Shown here: piece after piece, positions 1 through 7,066 of the stretch
How the letters are laid out: every line of letters begins with the position of its first letter
Numbering within the stretch: the first letter of the stretch is position 1
Assembly (NCBI GenBank): GCA_028716005.1
Contig: JAQUQQ010000003.1
Location: 1 to 46,508 of the forward strand
From: Candidatus Moraniibacteriota bacterium
GTDB lineage: Bacteria; Patescibacteriota; Minisyncoccia; Moranbacterales; UBA11712
Reading direction: 5' to 3'
Length of the DNA: 46,508 bases
Program-made: the position numbers and the translations under genes
Notes under the pieces: model-generated
Told to the model about the DNA's origin: nothing
Seen by the model: only the letters and a program-made list of their open reading frames with translations
Database searches by the model: none

Positions 1-144
1 GAAAATATAAACCAGAGCAGGAAGGACAATCCGGCTATGGCCGCTAAGGACAAAGACAGTTTGAAAAAAGTTTTGAGTGATTTCGTCAATCTTCTCAATT
101 ATTTTGCTCTCGAAAATTTTTCTTCCGAACAAAAAAAACACTAG
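1..144 (+). CDS. 3' end of an unidentified protein gene (cut by window edge)
   Basis: Frame 1 is open from the window edge to a TAG at 142-144 and gives 47 C-terminal residues, rich in Lys, Asp, Leu and Phe (for example KKVLSDFVNLLNYF). I do not recognise the family. The same frame stays open after the TAG for another 37 codons up to TAA at 256-258. That second piece also looks protein-like and ends in a Lys-rich tail, so the gene may be broken by a nonsense mutation. An 8-A run lies just before the TAG, so a frameshift or sequencing error is another possibility. The gene lies upstream of lepA in the same direction, but lepA appears to have its own promoter. Confidence 0.45.
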   Translation, partial: ENINQSRKDNPAMAAKDKDSLKKVLSDFVNLLNYFALENFSSEQKKH

Positions 145-278
145 AACTTTGGGCAAAACTCTTCGCAGGGAGTCTGGGAACGCAGCGGCCTTGGCGTTTT
201 CATGCTGTTGAAAAAGGCTCAAAAATTAGAGTTGATTGAAAAATCGAAGAAAAATTAATCTTTTATAGGATTGAACTT

Positions 279-296
279 CAGCAAGAGCTGTTTTTT
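279..296 (+). terminator. Weak hairpin with T-run upstream of lepA
   Basis: A four-base-pair stem (CAGC/GCTG, loop AAGA) is followed by six T. The stem is short for an intrinsic terminator. Its place between the upstream gene and the lepA promoter fits that role. Confidence 0.35.
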
Positions 297-298
297 AT

Positions 299-327
299 TT
301 GCAAAAAGCCCAAAATTTGGCTAGAAT
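299..327 (+). promoter_or_regulatory. Probable sigma70-type promoter of lepA
   Basis: A -35 box TTGCAA (299-304) and a -10 box TAGAAT (322-327) are separated by 17 bp. Transcription would start near 334, directly at or one base before the lepA ATG at 335, which implies a leaderless mRNA. No Shine-Dalgarno is seen. Confidence 0.55.
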
Positions 328-334
328 AGGCAAC

Positions 335-2161
335 ATGAATGACCAAAAAAACATCCGAAATTTTTGCATAATTGCCCATATAGATCACGGCAAGTCGACT
401 CTGGCCGACCGGATGATTGAAATCACAAAGACTGTTGAACAACGGAAGATGAAGGAGCAGCTTTTGGACAGCATGGATCTGGAACGGGAGCGCGGAATCA
501 CGATCAAGCTTCAACCTGTCAGGATGATTTATCATCTAAAAAATTCAAATACCAGATACCAGATACCAAATACCAAATACACACTTAACTTAATCGATAC
601 TCCCGGGCATGTTGATTTCGGCTACGAAGTTTCCCGGTCTCTGGCCGCCGTCGAGGGCGCGGTGCTTCTTGTCGACGCGTCCAAGGGCGTTCAGGCGCAG
701 ACAGTTGCCAACTTATACCAGGCCATTGAGCAAAACCTTGAGATAATCCCCGTTGTCAACAAAATCGACCTTCCGAACGCTGAAGTCGAAAAAACAAAAA
801 AAGAAATTGTGCATCTTCTGGGGTGCGAAAAAGAGGAGATTCTCGAGGCGAGCGGAAAAACAGGCGCGGGTGTTCCCGAAATTCTGGAAAAAATAGTGGA
901 AAAAATTCCGCCCCCAAAGGGCGAAAAGGGAAAACCGCTTCGGGCGCTCATTTTTGATTCAAAATACGATACGTATAAAGGGGTTCTCGCCTATGTGAGA
1001 ATAATCGACGGAGAAGTGAAAGCCGAGAATAAAATTGTGGCGATGGCGACCAAACAGGAAAGTTTGGTGATTGAAGTGGGACATTTTTCCCCGGACCTCG
1101 TGAAAACCGGCGCGTTGTCCCCCGGAGATATCGGCTACATCGCCACTGGTTTCAAAACTGTCGAAGATTGCCGGGTGGGCGATACGATCACAATCTCAAA
1201 TCTCAAATCCCAAATCCCAAGTCTGCCTGGTTACAAAGAAATAAAACCGGTGGTCTACGCCAGTTTTTATCCAAAAGAAGGCGACGACTACAATTTCATG
1301 CGCGACGCGCTGGGAAAATTGAAGCTGAATGACGCCGCTTTTGCCTTTGAGCCGGAATCGAATCTGGCGCTCGGCCGCGGTTTCCGGTGCGGATTTTTGG
1401 GGCTTCTTCACATGGAAATCATCCAAGAGCGCCTCAAGCGAGAGTTCGAAATTGATCCGGTCATCACAACTCCGAGCGTGGTTTATGAAGTGAAGACAAA
1501 AGGGCGGGAAGGAAAACTGCAAATTTTTTCTCCGCTTGAAATGCCTGACCCTTCGGTCATTGAATCGATTGAGGAGCCTTATGTGAAACTGGATATCATT
1601 TCCCCGTCAAAATATCTGGGCTCGATTATGGAGCTGATGCGAAATACGCGGGCTGAATACAAAAACACGGAATATATCGACGCCGAGCGCCTTATCCTCA
1701 CTTTCAATTCTCCTCTCACGGATGTGATCATTGATCTCCATGACAAGCTGAAAAGCGCTTCGTCCGGGTTTGCCTCAATGAACTACGAATTCACGGGATA
1801 CCGACCGAATGACCTTGTGAAACTTGACGTTCTCGTCGCCGGCGAGAAAGTGGACGCCTTTTCGCGCATCATTCCGCGCCAAAATTCGTTCGGCGAGGGA
1901 AAAGCGGTCGTGGAAAAACTGAAAGATTCAATTCCCCGGCAAAATTTTCAGGTGGCCATACAGGCGGCCATCGGCGGAAAAATCATCGCCCGCGAGACTT
2001 TGAAAGCCTTCCGAAAAGACGTGACGGCCAAACTCTATGGCGGAGACGTCACCCGAAAACGGAAACTTCTTGAAAAACAGAAAAAAGGCAAAAAAAAGAT
2101 GACCCAGTCTGGAAGAGTCGAGATCCCGAGCTCGGCCTTTTTGGCGGTTTTGAGAAAATAG
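335..2161 (+). CDS. lepA: Elongation factor 4 (LepA), ribosome back-translocation GTPase
   Basis: 608 residues, the normal LepA length. LepA is a ribosome-bound GTPase that acts on stalled or mistranslocated ribosomes. G motifs are clear: AHIDHGKST at residues 14-22, ERGITIK at 52-58, DTPGH at 88-92 and NKID at 142-145. The LepA C-terminal domain is present (GFRCGFLGLLHMEIIQERL in the middle, basic C-terminus). The ATG at 335 is chosen because the GTPase domain starts at once and it follows a good promoter; a longer reading from 299 would add 12 unconserved residues. Two tandem 7-bp repeats sit inside the gene: one in the loop before DTPGH, which makes that loop about eight residues longer than in E. 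coli LepA, and one in a variable linker before SLPGYKE. The gene looks intact. Confidence 0.96.
   Translation: MNDQKNIRNFCIIAHIDHGKSTLADRMIEITKTVEQRKMKEQLLDSMDLERERGITIKLQPVRMIYHLKNSNTRYQIPNTKYTLNLIDTPGHVDFGYEVSRSLAAVEGAVLLVDASKGVQAQTVANLYQAIEQNLEIIPVVNKIDLPNAEVEKTKKEIVHLLGCEKEEILEASGKTGAGVPEILEKIVEKIPPPKGEKGKPLRALIFDSKYDTYKGVLAYVRIIDGEVKAENKIVAMATKQESLVIEVGHFSPDLVKTGALSPGDIGYIATGFKTVEDCRVGDTITISNLKSQIPSLPGYKEIKPVVYASFYPKEGDDYNFMRDALGKLKLNDAAFAFEPESNLALGRGFRCGFLGLLHMEIIQERLKREFEIDPVITTPSVVYEVKTKGREGKLQIFSPLEMPDPSVIESIEEPYVKLDIISPSKYLGSIMELMRNTRAEYKNTEYIDAERLILTFNSPLTDVIIDLHDKLKSASSGFASMNYEFTGYRPNDLVKLDVLVAGEKVDAFSRIIPRQNSFGEGKAVVEKLKDSIPRQNFQVAIQAAIGGKIIARETLKAFRKDVTAKLYGGDVTRKRKLLEKQKKGKKKMTQSGRVEIPSSAFLAVLRK
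546..580 (+). repeat. 7-bp tandem repeat (5 units) inside lepA
   Basis: Five units of the form CARATAC (CAAATAC or CAGATAC) run without interruption. They encode the loop NTRYQIPNTKY of LepA, just before the DTPGH motif. Because 7 is not a multiple of 3, successive units are read in different frames. Confidence 0.85.
1192..1219 (+). repeat. 7-bp tandem repeat (4 units) inside lepA
   Basis: Four units AATCTCA, AATCTCA, AATCCCA, AATCCCA encode the linker NLKSQIPS, in a region that is variable among LepA proteins. Confidence 0.8.
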
Positions 2162-2177
2162 CCTTTTGTGGTAATAT

Positions 2178-2294
2178 ATGCTCATGCAAAGAAGACATCG
2201 GAAGAAGATAAGAATAATTTGGATAGTAATCACAGTTCTTGCCGTGCTGTCGATGGTGGCTTTCACGGTTGCCCCACTTATAAACAATTTCTAG
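2178..2294 (+). CDS. Small membrane peptide, 38 residues
   Basis: ATG at 2178 (an alternative ATG at 2184) gives 38 residues: a basic start (QRRHRKKIR) followed by one strongly hydrophobic segment (IIWIVITVLAVLSMVAFTV) and a short tail. This is the layout of a single-pass membrane peptide with the N-terminus in the cytoplasm. It sits 16 bp after lepA and 1 bp before the FtsB-like gene, so it is probably cotranscribed with it. No family is recognised and its function is unknown. The basic-then-hydrophobic pattern, unlikely by chance, is the main argument that it is real. Confidence 0.6.
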   Translation: MLMQRRHRKKIRIIWIVITVLAVLSMVAFTVAPLINNF

Positions 2295-2295
2295 G

Positions 2296-2724
2296 ATGGT
2301 TCAAAGGAGAAAAAAATCGGAACAAAACAGAAAGAGCGTCAAATTTTTTTCCGGGCTTTTTTTTCTCGCCGGGCTTGCGGTTTTGGTGATAATAGGCATT
2401 TCCCTCGGAAAAGAAACCTACCGCAAAAGGCAAATCCAGAAGGAAATTGAAAATCTTCAAGGCGATATCCAAAAAGTCGGCCAGGAAAACAGCGATTTGA
2501 ACAATTTGATTTCCTATCTCTCAAGCCAGGAATTTCAGGAAAAAGAAGCGAGAGAAAAGCTGAATCTGCAAAAAGACGATGAAAAAATGATAGTCCTGCG
2601 GAAAGACGTTGCGCCTCAAAATGGCCAGCAAGCGAATGAAAACGCGAAAAGTGCCGAGACAACGGAAGACAATACTCCCAACTGGAAAAAATGGCTCGGA
2701 TTATTTTTTTCCAAAGAAAATTAA
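2296..2724 (+). CDS. FtsB/DivIC-like septum formation initiator
   Basis: 142 residues. A basic N-terminus is followed by one transmembrane segment (about residues 18-38), then a coiled coil (about 44-75, KRQIQKEIENLQGDIQKVGQ) and a low-complexity Gln/Asn/Glu-rich tail. This is the FtsB/DivIC/FtsL-like architecture: a bitopic protein whose periplasmic or extracellular coiled coil links early and late division proteins. The ATG follows the preceding TAG by one base. The family assignment rests on architecture and the coiled-coil position and is not certain at the subfamily level. Neighbours ftsE and ftsX lie 2.7 kb downstream. Confidence 0.8.
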   Translation: MVQRRKKSEQNRKSVKFFSGLFFLAGLAVLVIIGISLGKETYRKRQIQKEIENLQGDIQKVGQENSDLNNLISYLSSQEFQEKEAREKLNLQKDDEKMIVLRKDVAPQNGQQANENAKSAETTEDNTPNWKKWLGLFFSKEN

Positions 2725-2746
2725 TGATCCATAAACCAAAATTGCC

Positions 2747-3802
2747 ATGACAAAAAAAAATCAGCATCAAAAAACAAAGCATCTCGCGGTTTGGGTTGTT
2801 CTCGCCGCGGTGTTCATTTTCGTGGCTCTGGCCGGACTTGTCTTCGGGGTTTATCGTTTCAACTCAAACAATCGTTTTCTGACTGCGGCGGAAAAGGCCA
2901 TCCCTTTCCCGGCTTTATACATAAAGGGAACGGGATTTGTGAGCATCGGCGAAATAAAAGAAGACAACCGGGCGATCAAAAAATTCTATGAATCCCAGGA
3001 TTTCGACAAAGTCGGGATGCGCGTTGATTTTGGCACCGAGCAGGGCGAAAAAAGACTCAAAGTGACGGAAAAGGGGATTATCAACAAACTAGTTGAGAAC
3101 AAAGTTGTAGTCGCTCTGGCAGAAAAACGGGGCATCAGGATAAGCGACGCGATGGTGGACCAGCAGGTCAACGCAAGCATAGACCAATTTGGCAACCGCC
3201 AAAATTTGATGAGCGATCTGGCGCGTCTCTATGGCTGGAGCCTTGATGATTTCAAGCAAAAAGTTGTGAAACCGGAACTTTATGCCGATAAGCTCGCGGA
3301 AGTTTATGCGAGTGAAATTGATGTTTCAAAGCAAGAAGAAAAAATAAATTCGGTGTTGAGCAGAGTAGCCACGAAAAAAGAAGATTTTGCGAAAGTGGCC
3401 GCCGAAGTTTCTGAAGGAGAGAGCGCCAAAAACGGCGGGGATCTCGGCTGGTCGACTGAAAGCCAGCTTGTTCCTGAAATTTCCGAAAAAGCTTTTGCCA
3501 TGCTAGTCGGGGAGGTCAGCCCGGTGATCAAAAGCTCACTTGGTTTTCATATTATAAAATTGGAAGAGAAAAAAGCTGAAGACGGCGAAAATATGGTCCA
3601 TATTCGCCAAATCTTCGTGAAGACTGTCACTTTCGGCGATTGGCTTCTGGAGCAGATGAAAAAATATAGTGTAGCTGTTTTTCTTCAAGATTATCAGTGG
3701 AACGCGAATACCGCCAGAGTTGAATTCCGGGACAAAGCCATGCAGGATTTTGAAAACAATCTTGACGTGAATTCCCAGGGTGATCCGTCCGTGTTTTTCT
3801 AG
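2747..3802 (+). CDS. Membrane-anchored parvulin-type peptidyl-prolyl isomerase (PrsA/SurA-like foldase)
   Basis: 351 residues. One N-terminal membrane segment (about residues 13-35) anchors the protein outside the cytoplasm. A SurA/PrsA-type N-terminal helical region follows (about 100-190). A parvulin (PpiC) domain spans about 197-275, marked by GGDLGW (230-235) and SSLGFHIIKLE (263-273). About 75 residues follow the domain. Such proteins help secreted proteins fold by isomerising proline bonds. It lies 22 bp after the FtsB-like gene, and a strong terminator follows it, so it probably ends this operon. Confidence 0.9.
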   Translation: MTKKNQHQKTKHLAVWVVLAAVFIFVALAGLVFGVYRFNSNNRFLTAAEKAIPFPALYIKGTGFVSIGEIKEDNRAIKKFYESQDFDKVGMRVDFGTEQGEKRLKVTEKGIINKLVENKVVVALAEKRGIRISDAMVDQQVNASIDQFGNRQNLMSDLARLYGWSLDDFKQKVVKPELYADKLAEVYASEIDVSKQEEKINSVLSRVATKKEDFAKVAAEVSEGESAKNGGDLGWSTESQLVPEISEKAFAMLVGEVSPVIKSSLGFHIIKLEEKKAEDGENMVHIRQIFVKTVTFGDWLLEQMKKYSVAVFLQDYQWNANTARVEFRDKAMQDFENNLDVNSQGDPSVFF

Positions 3803-3817
3803 AATAAAAAGACGAAT

Positions 3818-3848
3818 CAAAAAATCGGCTTTGCAGCCGATTTTTTTT
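3818..3848 (+). terminator. Rho-independent terminator after the foldase gene
   Basis: The stem AAAATCGGCT/AGCCGATTTT with a 4-base loop ends in a run of eight T. The stem sequence (ATCGGCT/AGCCGAT) matches the acceptor of the broken tRNA whose 3' end follows immediately, so the terminator may partly derive from tRNA sequence. Confidence 0.85.
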
Positions 3849-3850
3849 GA

Positions 3851-3867
3851 GCCGATGGCCGGGATCG
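3851..3867 (-). pseudogene. 3' end fragment of a tRNA (acceptor CATCGGC)
   Basis: On the minus strand the fragment reads CGATCCCGGCCATCGGC: the last five T-loop bases, the 3' strand of the T stem (CCGGC) and a 3' acceptor strand CATCGGC. It is a perfect complement of GCCGATG, the 5' acceptor of the fragment at 4008-4060. The rest of the tRNA is missing; a GC palindrome starts directly at the break. Confidence 0.6.
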
Positions 3868-3893
3868 CCCTCCTCCGCCAACGCTTCGGCGGG
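3868..3893. repeat. GC palindrome A, abutting a broken tRNA T-loop
   Basis: The core CCGCC-AACGCTTC-GGCGG is a short hairpin of the same family as the palindromes at 4019-4048 and 4158-4189. It begins where the tRNA 3' fragment stops. Confidence 0.7.
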
Positions 3894-3926
3894 TAAAAAC
3901 CGTTGATAAAATAATCTTATACAAGA

Positions 3927-3998
3927 GCCGCCTCCGAGATTCGAACTCGGGACCTTCACTTTACGAAAGTGCTGCTCTACCAGCTGAGCTAAGGCGGC
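3927..3998 (-). tRNA. tRNA-Thr (anticodon CGT)
   Basis: 72 nt. Acceptor GCCGCCT/AGGCGGC, D arm GCTC-AGCTGGTA-GAGC, anticodon stem CACT/AGTG with loop TTCGTAA (anticodon CGT, reads ACG), T arm CCGAG-TTCGAAT-CTCGG. No CCA is encoded. It appears intact. It lies between two fragments of another tRNA. Confidence 0.93.
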
Positions 3999-4007
3999 GG
4001 TTAAATA

Positions 4008-4060
4008 TCTACCAACTGCTTGCCCGCCAAAGCTTTAGCGTCGGCGGGAGCTACATCGGC
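4008..4060 (-). pseudogene. 5' end fragment of a tRNA with a palindrome in its D arm
   Basis: On the minus strand the fragment starts GCCGATGTAGCT, is interrupted by 30 bp (4019-4048), and resumes with CAGTTGGTAGA. Joined, this is a normal tRNA 5' part: acceptor GCCGATG, D stem GCTC, D loop AGTTGGTA. No anticodon arm follows; the next sequence is AT-rich spacer and then the intact tRNA-Thr. The acceptor pairs exactly with the 3' fragment at 3851-3867, so both probably come from one gene. The amino acid identity cannot be told because the anticodon is missing. Confidence 0.65.
4019..4048. repeat. GC palindrome B, inserted in the D stem of a broken tRNA
   Basis: Arms CCCGCC and GGCGGG surround the core AAAGCTTTAGCGTC. 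Removing the 30 bp restores an uninterrupted D arm with no missing base, so this is best read as an insertion. Same family as palindromes A and C. Confidence 0.75.
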
Positions 4061-4076
4061 TTGTGTAAAATTTTGA

Positions 4077-4146
4077 GCGAGTGATGGGAATCGAACCCAC
4101 GACTCAACCTTGGGAAGGTCGTGTATTACCATTATACTACACTCGC
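4077..4146 (-). tRNA. tRNA-Gly (anticodon CCC)
   Basis: 70 nt. Acceptor GCGAGTG/CACTCGC, D arm GTATAATGGTAATAC, anticodon arm CGACC-TTCCCAA-GGTTG (anticodon CCC, reads GGG), T loop TTCGATT. No CCA is encoded. It is intact and directly follows the remnant of another Gly-like tRNA. Confidence 0.93.
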
Positions 4147-4150
4147 ATAT

Positions 4151-4221
4151 CAACCTTGCTCGTCCGCCAAAGCGTAGCGTCGGCGGAGGAAGGTTGTGTT
4201 CTACTGCTGAACTAATCCCGT
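4151..4221 (-). pseudogene. Broken tRNA-Gly-like gene, anticodon loop replaced by a palindrome
   Basis: On the minus strand the 5' half reads ACGGGATTAGTTCAGCAGTA and continues GAACACAACCTT: acceptor ACGGGAT, D arm GTTC/GAAC, anticodon stem CAACC. Then 32 bp of palindrome replace the anticodon, followed by AAGGTTG, the other side of the anticodon stem. The T arm and 3' acceptor are missing, and the next tRNA begins at once. The D loop reads AGCAGTA instead of the usual AGTGGTA, losing conserved G18-G19. This agrees with decay. The Gly identity rests on similarity to tRNA-Gly 5' halves. Confidence 0.65.
4158..4189. repeat. GC palindrome C, at the anticodon of a broken tRNA
   Basis: Arms TCCGCC and GGCGGA surround the core AAAGCGTAGCGTC. 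The copy is flanked by CAACCTT and AAGGTTG, the two sides of the former anticodon arm, so a long hairpin results. Same family as A and B. Confidence 0.75.
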
Positions 4222-4291
4222 AAGCACAAACAAATTATACCAACTTTTCCGATTATGGCAATATACGCGAGATTATGTTAAAATAAAATCG

Positions 4292-5369
4292 ATGCAGGAA
4301 ATCATTTCCAAAATCGAAGATTTGAAAAATAAGATCACCCTCGTGGGTGACCGTCTTTGACTTGCCGGAAAAGGGGAAAAGAATAAAGCATCTTGAAAAA
4401 GAAACGGAGCGGGAAAATTTTTGGCAGGACGCCGAATCGGCCAAAAAGATAATGCAGGAACTTGAGACTCTCCGCGGTGAAATTCGCGAGGCAAGCGAAC
4501 TGGAAACGGAAATAGCGAATCTCGCCGAAATGGTCCAGATCGCCGGCAATGACGAGGAACTCAAAAAAGAAATTGCGAAAAAATTGGCGGAAATTGAAAA
4601 AAGATCGGAAAAACTTGAATTTGAAACATTGTTTCAGGGAAAATATGACCGCCGCAATGCCATCCTTTCCATTCACAGCGGAACAGGGGGAACAGACGCC
4701 CAAGACTGGGCGGAAATGCTTCTCCGGATGTATCTGCGCTACGCCGAGCGGAAGAAATGGAAAGCCAAGATTATTTCCGAGACGCGGGGCCAGGAAGCCG
4801 GGATAAAAAGCGCGACACTGGAAATTGACGGCCCGCTGGCCTATGGACACCTCAAAGCGGAAGCGGGTGTGCACCGCTTGGTGCGCCTTTCGCCGTTCAA
4901 CTCGAATAATCTCCGGCAAACATCATTCGCTTTGGTTGAAATTTTACCCGAAATTGATAAAATAGAAGAAGTTGAAATAAATCCGGCTGATTTGAGAATT
5001 GACACCTTCCGGGCGGGAGGCGCCGGAGGCCAGCACGTGAACAAAACTTCGAGTGCGGCGCGCATAACCCACATCCCGACCGGACTCTCTGCCAGCTCCC
5101 AAAGCGAACGCAGCCAGCTTCAAAACAAAGAGCAAGCAATGAAAATTCTGAAAGCCAAACTGAACCAGAGATATCTCAAAGAACAGGAAGAAAAAGAAAA
5201 AAAACTGAAAGGCAAACACATTGAAGTCCAGTGGGGAAGCCAGATTCGTTCCTATGTTCTGCACCCCTACAAACTCGTCAAAGACCATCGCACCAAGTTC
5301 GAGTCCAAAAATCCGGAAGAAGTTCTGGACGGAAAGATTGATGAATTCATTGAGGCGTATTTGAAATAA
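4292..5369 (+). CDS. prfB: Peptide chain release factor 2, with programmed +1 frameshift
   Basis: Reading starts at ATG 4292 and runs 22 codons to CTT TGA at 4355-4360. The rest is in the +1 frame (from GAC at 4359), exactly as in the known autoregulatory prfB frameshift. The product is about 358 residues. The GGQ loop is present (AGGAGGQHVNKTSSAAR), needed for peptide release, and the SPF tripeptide (RLSPFNSNN) marks RF2, which reads UGA and UAA. Low RF2 favours frameshifting at the UGA and so restores RF2. A TAAAAT -10-like box at 4279-4284 would place transcription start almost at the ATG. The neighbours are ftsE and ftsX, 48 bp downstream. Confidence 0.95.
4355..4361 (+). promoter_or_regulatory. 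RF2 frameshift site CTTTGAC
   Basis: The heptamer CTT TGA C is the conserved slip site of prfB. A GGTGA at 4347-4350 and before could pair with the 16S anti-Shine-Dalgarno (UCACC), but the spacing is a few bases longer than in E. coli, so the stimulator may be weaker or different here. Confidence 0.9.
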
Positions 5370-5417
5370 AAATAAAAAATTTCGCGTTGCGCCTTGCGCG
5401 TTTTGGTTATACAATCC

Positions 5418-6107
5418 ATGATTGAATTCAAAAACGTAAAAAAAATATACACCGGCGGCATAATGAACACTATCGCGCTAGACGACGTGAGTTTTTTGAT
5501 TGAAGAGAAAGAGTTTGTTTCATTTGTCGGGCACAGCGGAGCGGGGAAATCAACAATTCTGAAACTGATTTATGCCGAAGAAAAGCCGACCTCGGGCGAA
5601 GTCCTTTTCAATGGAGAAGATATTGCCAATATAAAACCGAAAGACATGCCCCTCCACCGCCGCCGCATCGGGACCGTTTTTCAAGATTTCAAACTGCTTC
5701 AAAAGAAAACGGTTTTTGAAAATGTCGCTTTTGCGCTTGAAGTTTCGGGCTATCCCAACAGCGAAATTCAAAAAAGCGTTCCTCAAATCATTGAGATAGT
5801 GGGTCTTTCCAACAAAGCCGAAAATTATCCTCATGAAATTTCCGGAGGTGAAAAACAGCGGGTGGCCATCGCTCGGGCGCTGGTCCACCGTCCGGCGCTG
5901 ATCATCGCCGACGAGCCGACCGGAAACCTCGATCCCATCAGCGCGTGGGGAATCATCCAGTTGCTTCTCAAAATCAACAAACTCGGAACAACCGTGATTC
6001 TGGCGACTCACGACAAGGAAGTCGTCAACAACATCAAAAGACGCGTCATCACCCTTGATCAAGGAAGAATAATAAGAGATCATAGCAAAGGACGCTACGC
6101 CATATGA
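5418..6107 (+). CDS. ftsE: Cell division ABC transporter ATPase FtsE
   Basis: 229 residues, the usual FtsE length. Walker [10 protein letters not shown] at residues 38-46, signature SGGEKQRVA at 142-150, Walker [11 protein letters not shown] at 161-170 and the H-loop THDKEV near 195 are all intact. FtsE with FtsX forms a division-site complex that controls peptidoglycan hydrolases from inside the cell. The ATG at 5418 is chosen because FtsE proteins start MIEFKNV; the longer reading from 5394 lacks conservation. It overlaps ftsX by 4 bp (ATGA), so the two are translationally coupled. Confidence 0.96.
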   Translation: MIEFKNVKKIYTGGIMNTIALDDVSFLIEEKEFVSFVGHSGAGKSTILKLIYAEEKPTSGEVLFNGEDIANIKPKDMPLHRRRIGTVFQDFKLLQKKTVFENVAFALEVSGYPNSEIQKSVPQIIEIVGLSNKAENYPHEISGGEKQRVAIARALVHRPALIIADEPTGNLDPISAWGIIQLLLKINKLGTTVILATHDKEVVNNIKRRVITLDQGRIIRDHSKGRYAI

Positions 6108-7015
6108 TAATCCTCACCCTCACCAGAACTTTCAAGGCCGGTTTTCAAAATTTCTTTCGAAATGGGTCTTTGACCGTGGCCGCCGTCAGCATTCTGACTT
6201 TGGCGCTTCTCATCATCAGCGTCATTCTGGTGATTTCGATCAGCGCCAATATGGGACTCAAATATGTCCAGGACAAAATTGATATCCGTGTCTATTTCAA
6301 AAGTGATGTCGCGGAGCAGGACGTGATGTCTTTCCGCTCCGAAGTGCAAAAATACAAAGAAGTCAAAGCCGCCGAATATATTTCCAAAAACAAAGCTCTC
6401 GATGATTTCAAGGCGGCCAATGCCGGAAAACCGGACATTCTGAAAGCCGTTGAGGCGGTTGAAGAAAATCCGCTTCTGGCCTCGGTCAACATCAAAGCCG
6501 CCAATCCGGAGCAGTATGACGTCATTGCCAAATCAATTGAAAATTCGAGCTATCGAAACGACATCGCCAGCATCAACTATCAGCAATACAAGCTCGTTAT
6601 CGATCGTTTCAACTCAACCATCAAAACAATCCGGAAGACCGGGGCGTTTCTTTTCATTTTGTTTTCTCTTATCGCGATTCTCATCACTTTCAACGTCATC
6701 CGGATGACGATCTTCAACCACGGCACGGAAATTGAAATAATGCGCCTCGTGGGCGCTTCAAACAATTTCATCCGCCTGCCGTTTGTTTTTGAAGGCGTGA
6801 TTTATGGCATTTTCGCGGCGGTGATCTCGATTATTCTTCTTTTCCCGATCATGAAAATTGTCACTCCGTATGTGGTCGGATCAGCTTATATCCAGATCAT
6901 TCAGACTGATTTCACGCGGTATTTCGTTTTGATTTTTCTCGCCCAGCTTGTCGTGGGCGTTCTTCTCGGAATCGTCTCGAGCATCCTCGCGATCAGAAGA
7001 TATTTGAAGGTATAA
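6104..7015 (+). CDS. ftsX: Cell division protein FtsX
   Basis: 303 residues with a cytoplasmic start, a first membrane segment (about residues 21-47), an extracellular domain of about 120 residues, and three more membrane segments in the last third. This is the FtsX topology. The extracellular loop relays ATP-driven changes from FtsE to wall hydrolases. The coiled-coil C39-type peptidase at 44595-45950 has the coiled-coil layout of known FtsX partners (PcsB in streptococci), so it is a candidate partner; that is inference. A perfect palindrome after the gene probably ends the transcript. Confidence 0.93.
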   Translation: MIILTLTRTFKAGFQNFFRNGSLTVAAVSILTLALLIISVILVISISANMGLKYVQDKIDIRVYFKSDVAEQDVMSFRSEVQKYKEVKAAEYISKNKALDDFKAANAGKPDILKAVEAVEENPLLASVNIKAANPEQYDVIAKSIENSSYRNDIASINYQQYKLVIDRFNSTIKTIRKTGAFLFILFSLIAILITFNVIRMTIFNHGTEIEIMRLVGASNNFIRLPFVFEGVIYGIFAAVISIILLFPIMKIVTPYVVGSAYIQIIQTDFTRYFVLIFLAQLVVGVLLGIVSSILAIRRYLKV

Positions 7016-7034
7016 ATTTATTCTTCTGCCATGC

Positions 7035-7066
7035 AAAAAATTACGTAACCGGTTACGTAATTTTTT
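7035..7066. terminator. Perfect 32-bp palindrome, probable bidirectional terminator
   Basis: Two 16-bp arms meet without a spacer at 7050/7051 (left arm AAAAAATTACGTAACC). A-rich on the left and T-rich on the right, it can end transcripts from both ftsX and the opposing hypothetical gene. Confidence 0.7.

Noticed and set aside
4147-4222. A functional tRNA with a short intron in the anticodon loop
   Set aside because: The T arm and the 3' acceptor are missing, and D-loop G18-G19 are lost. A 32-bp hairpin is also too short for a self-splicing intron.
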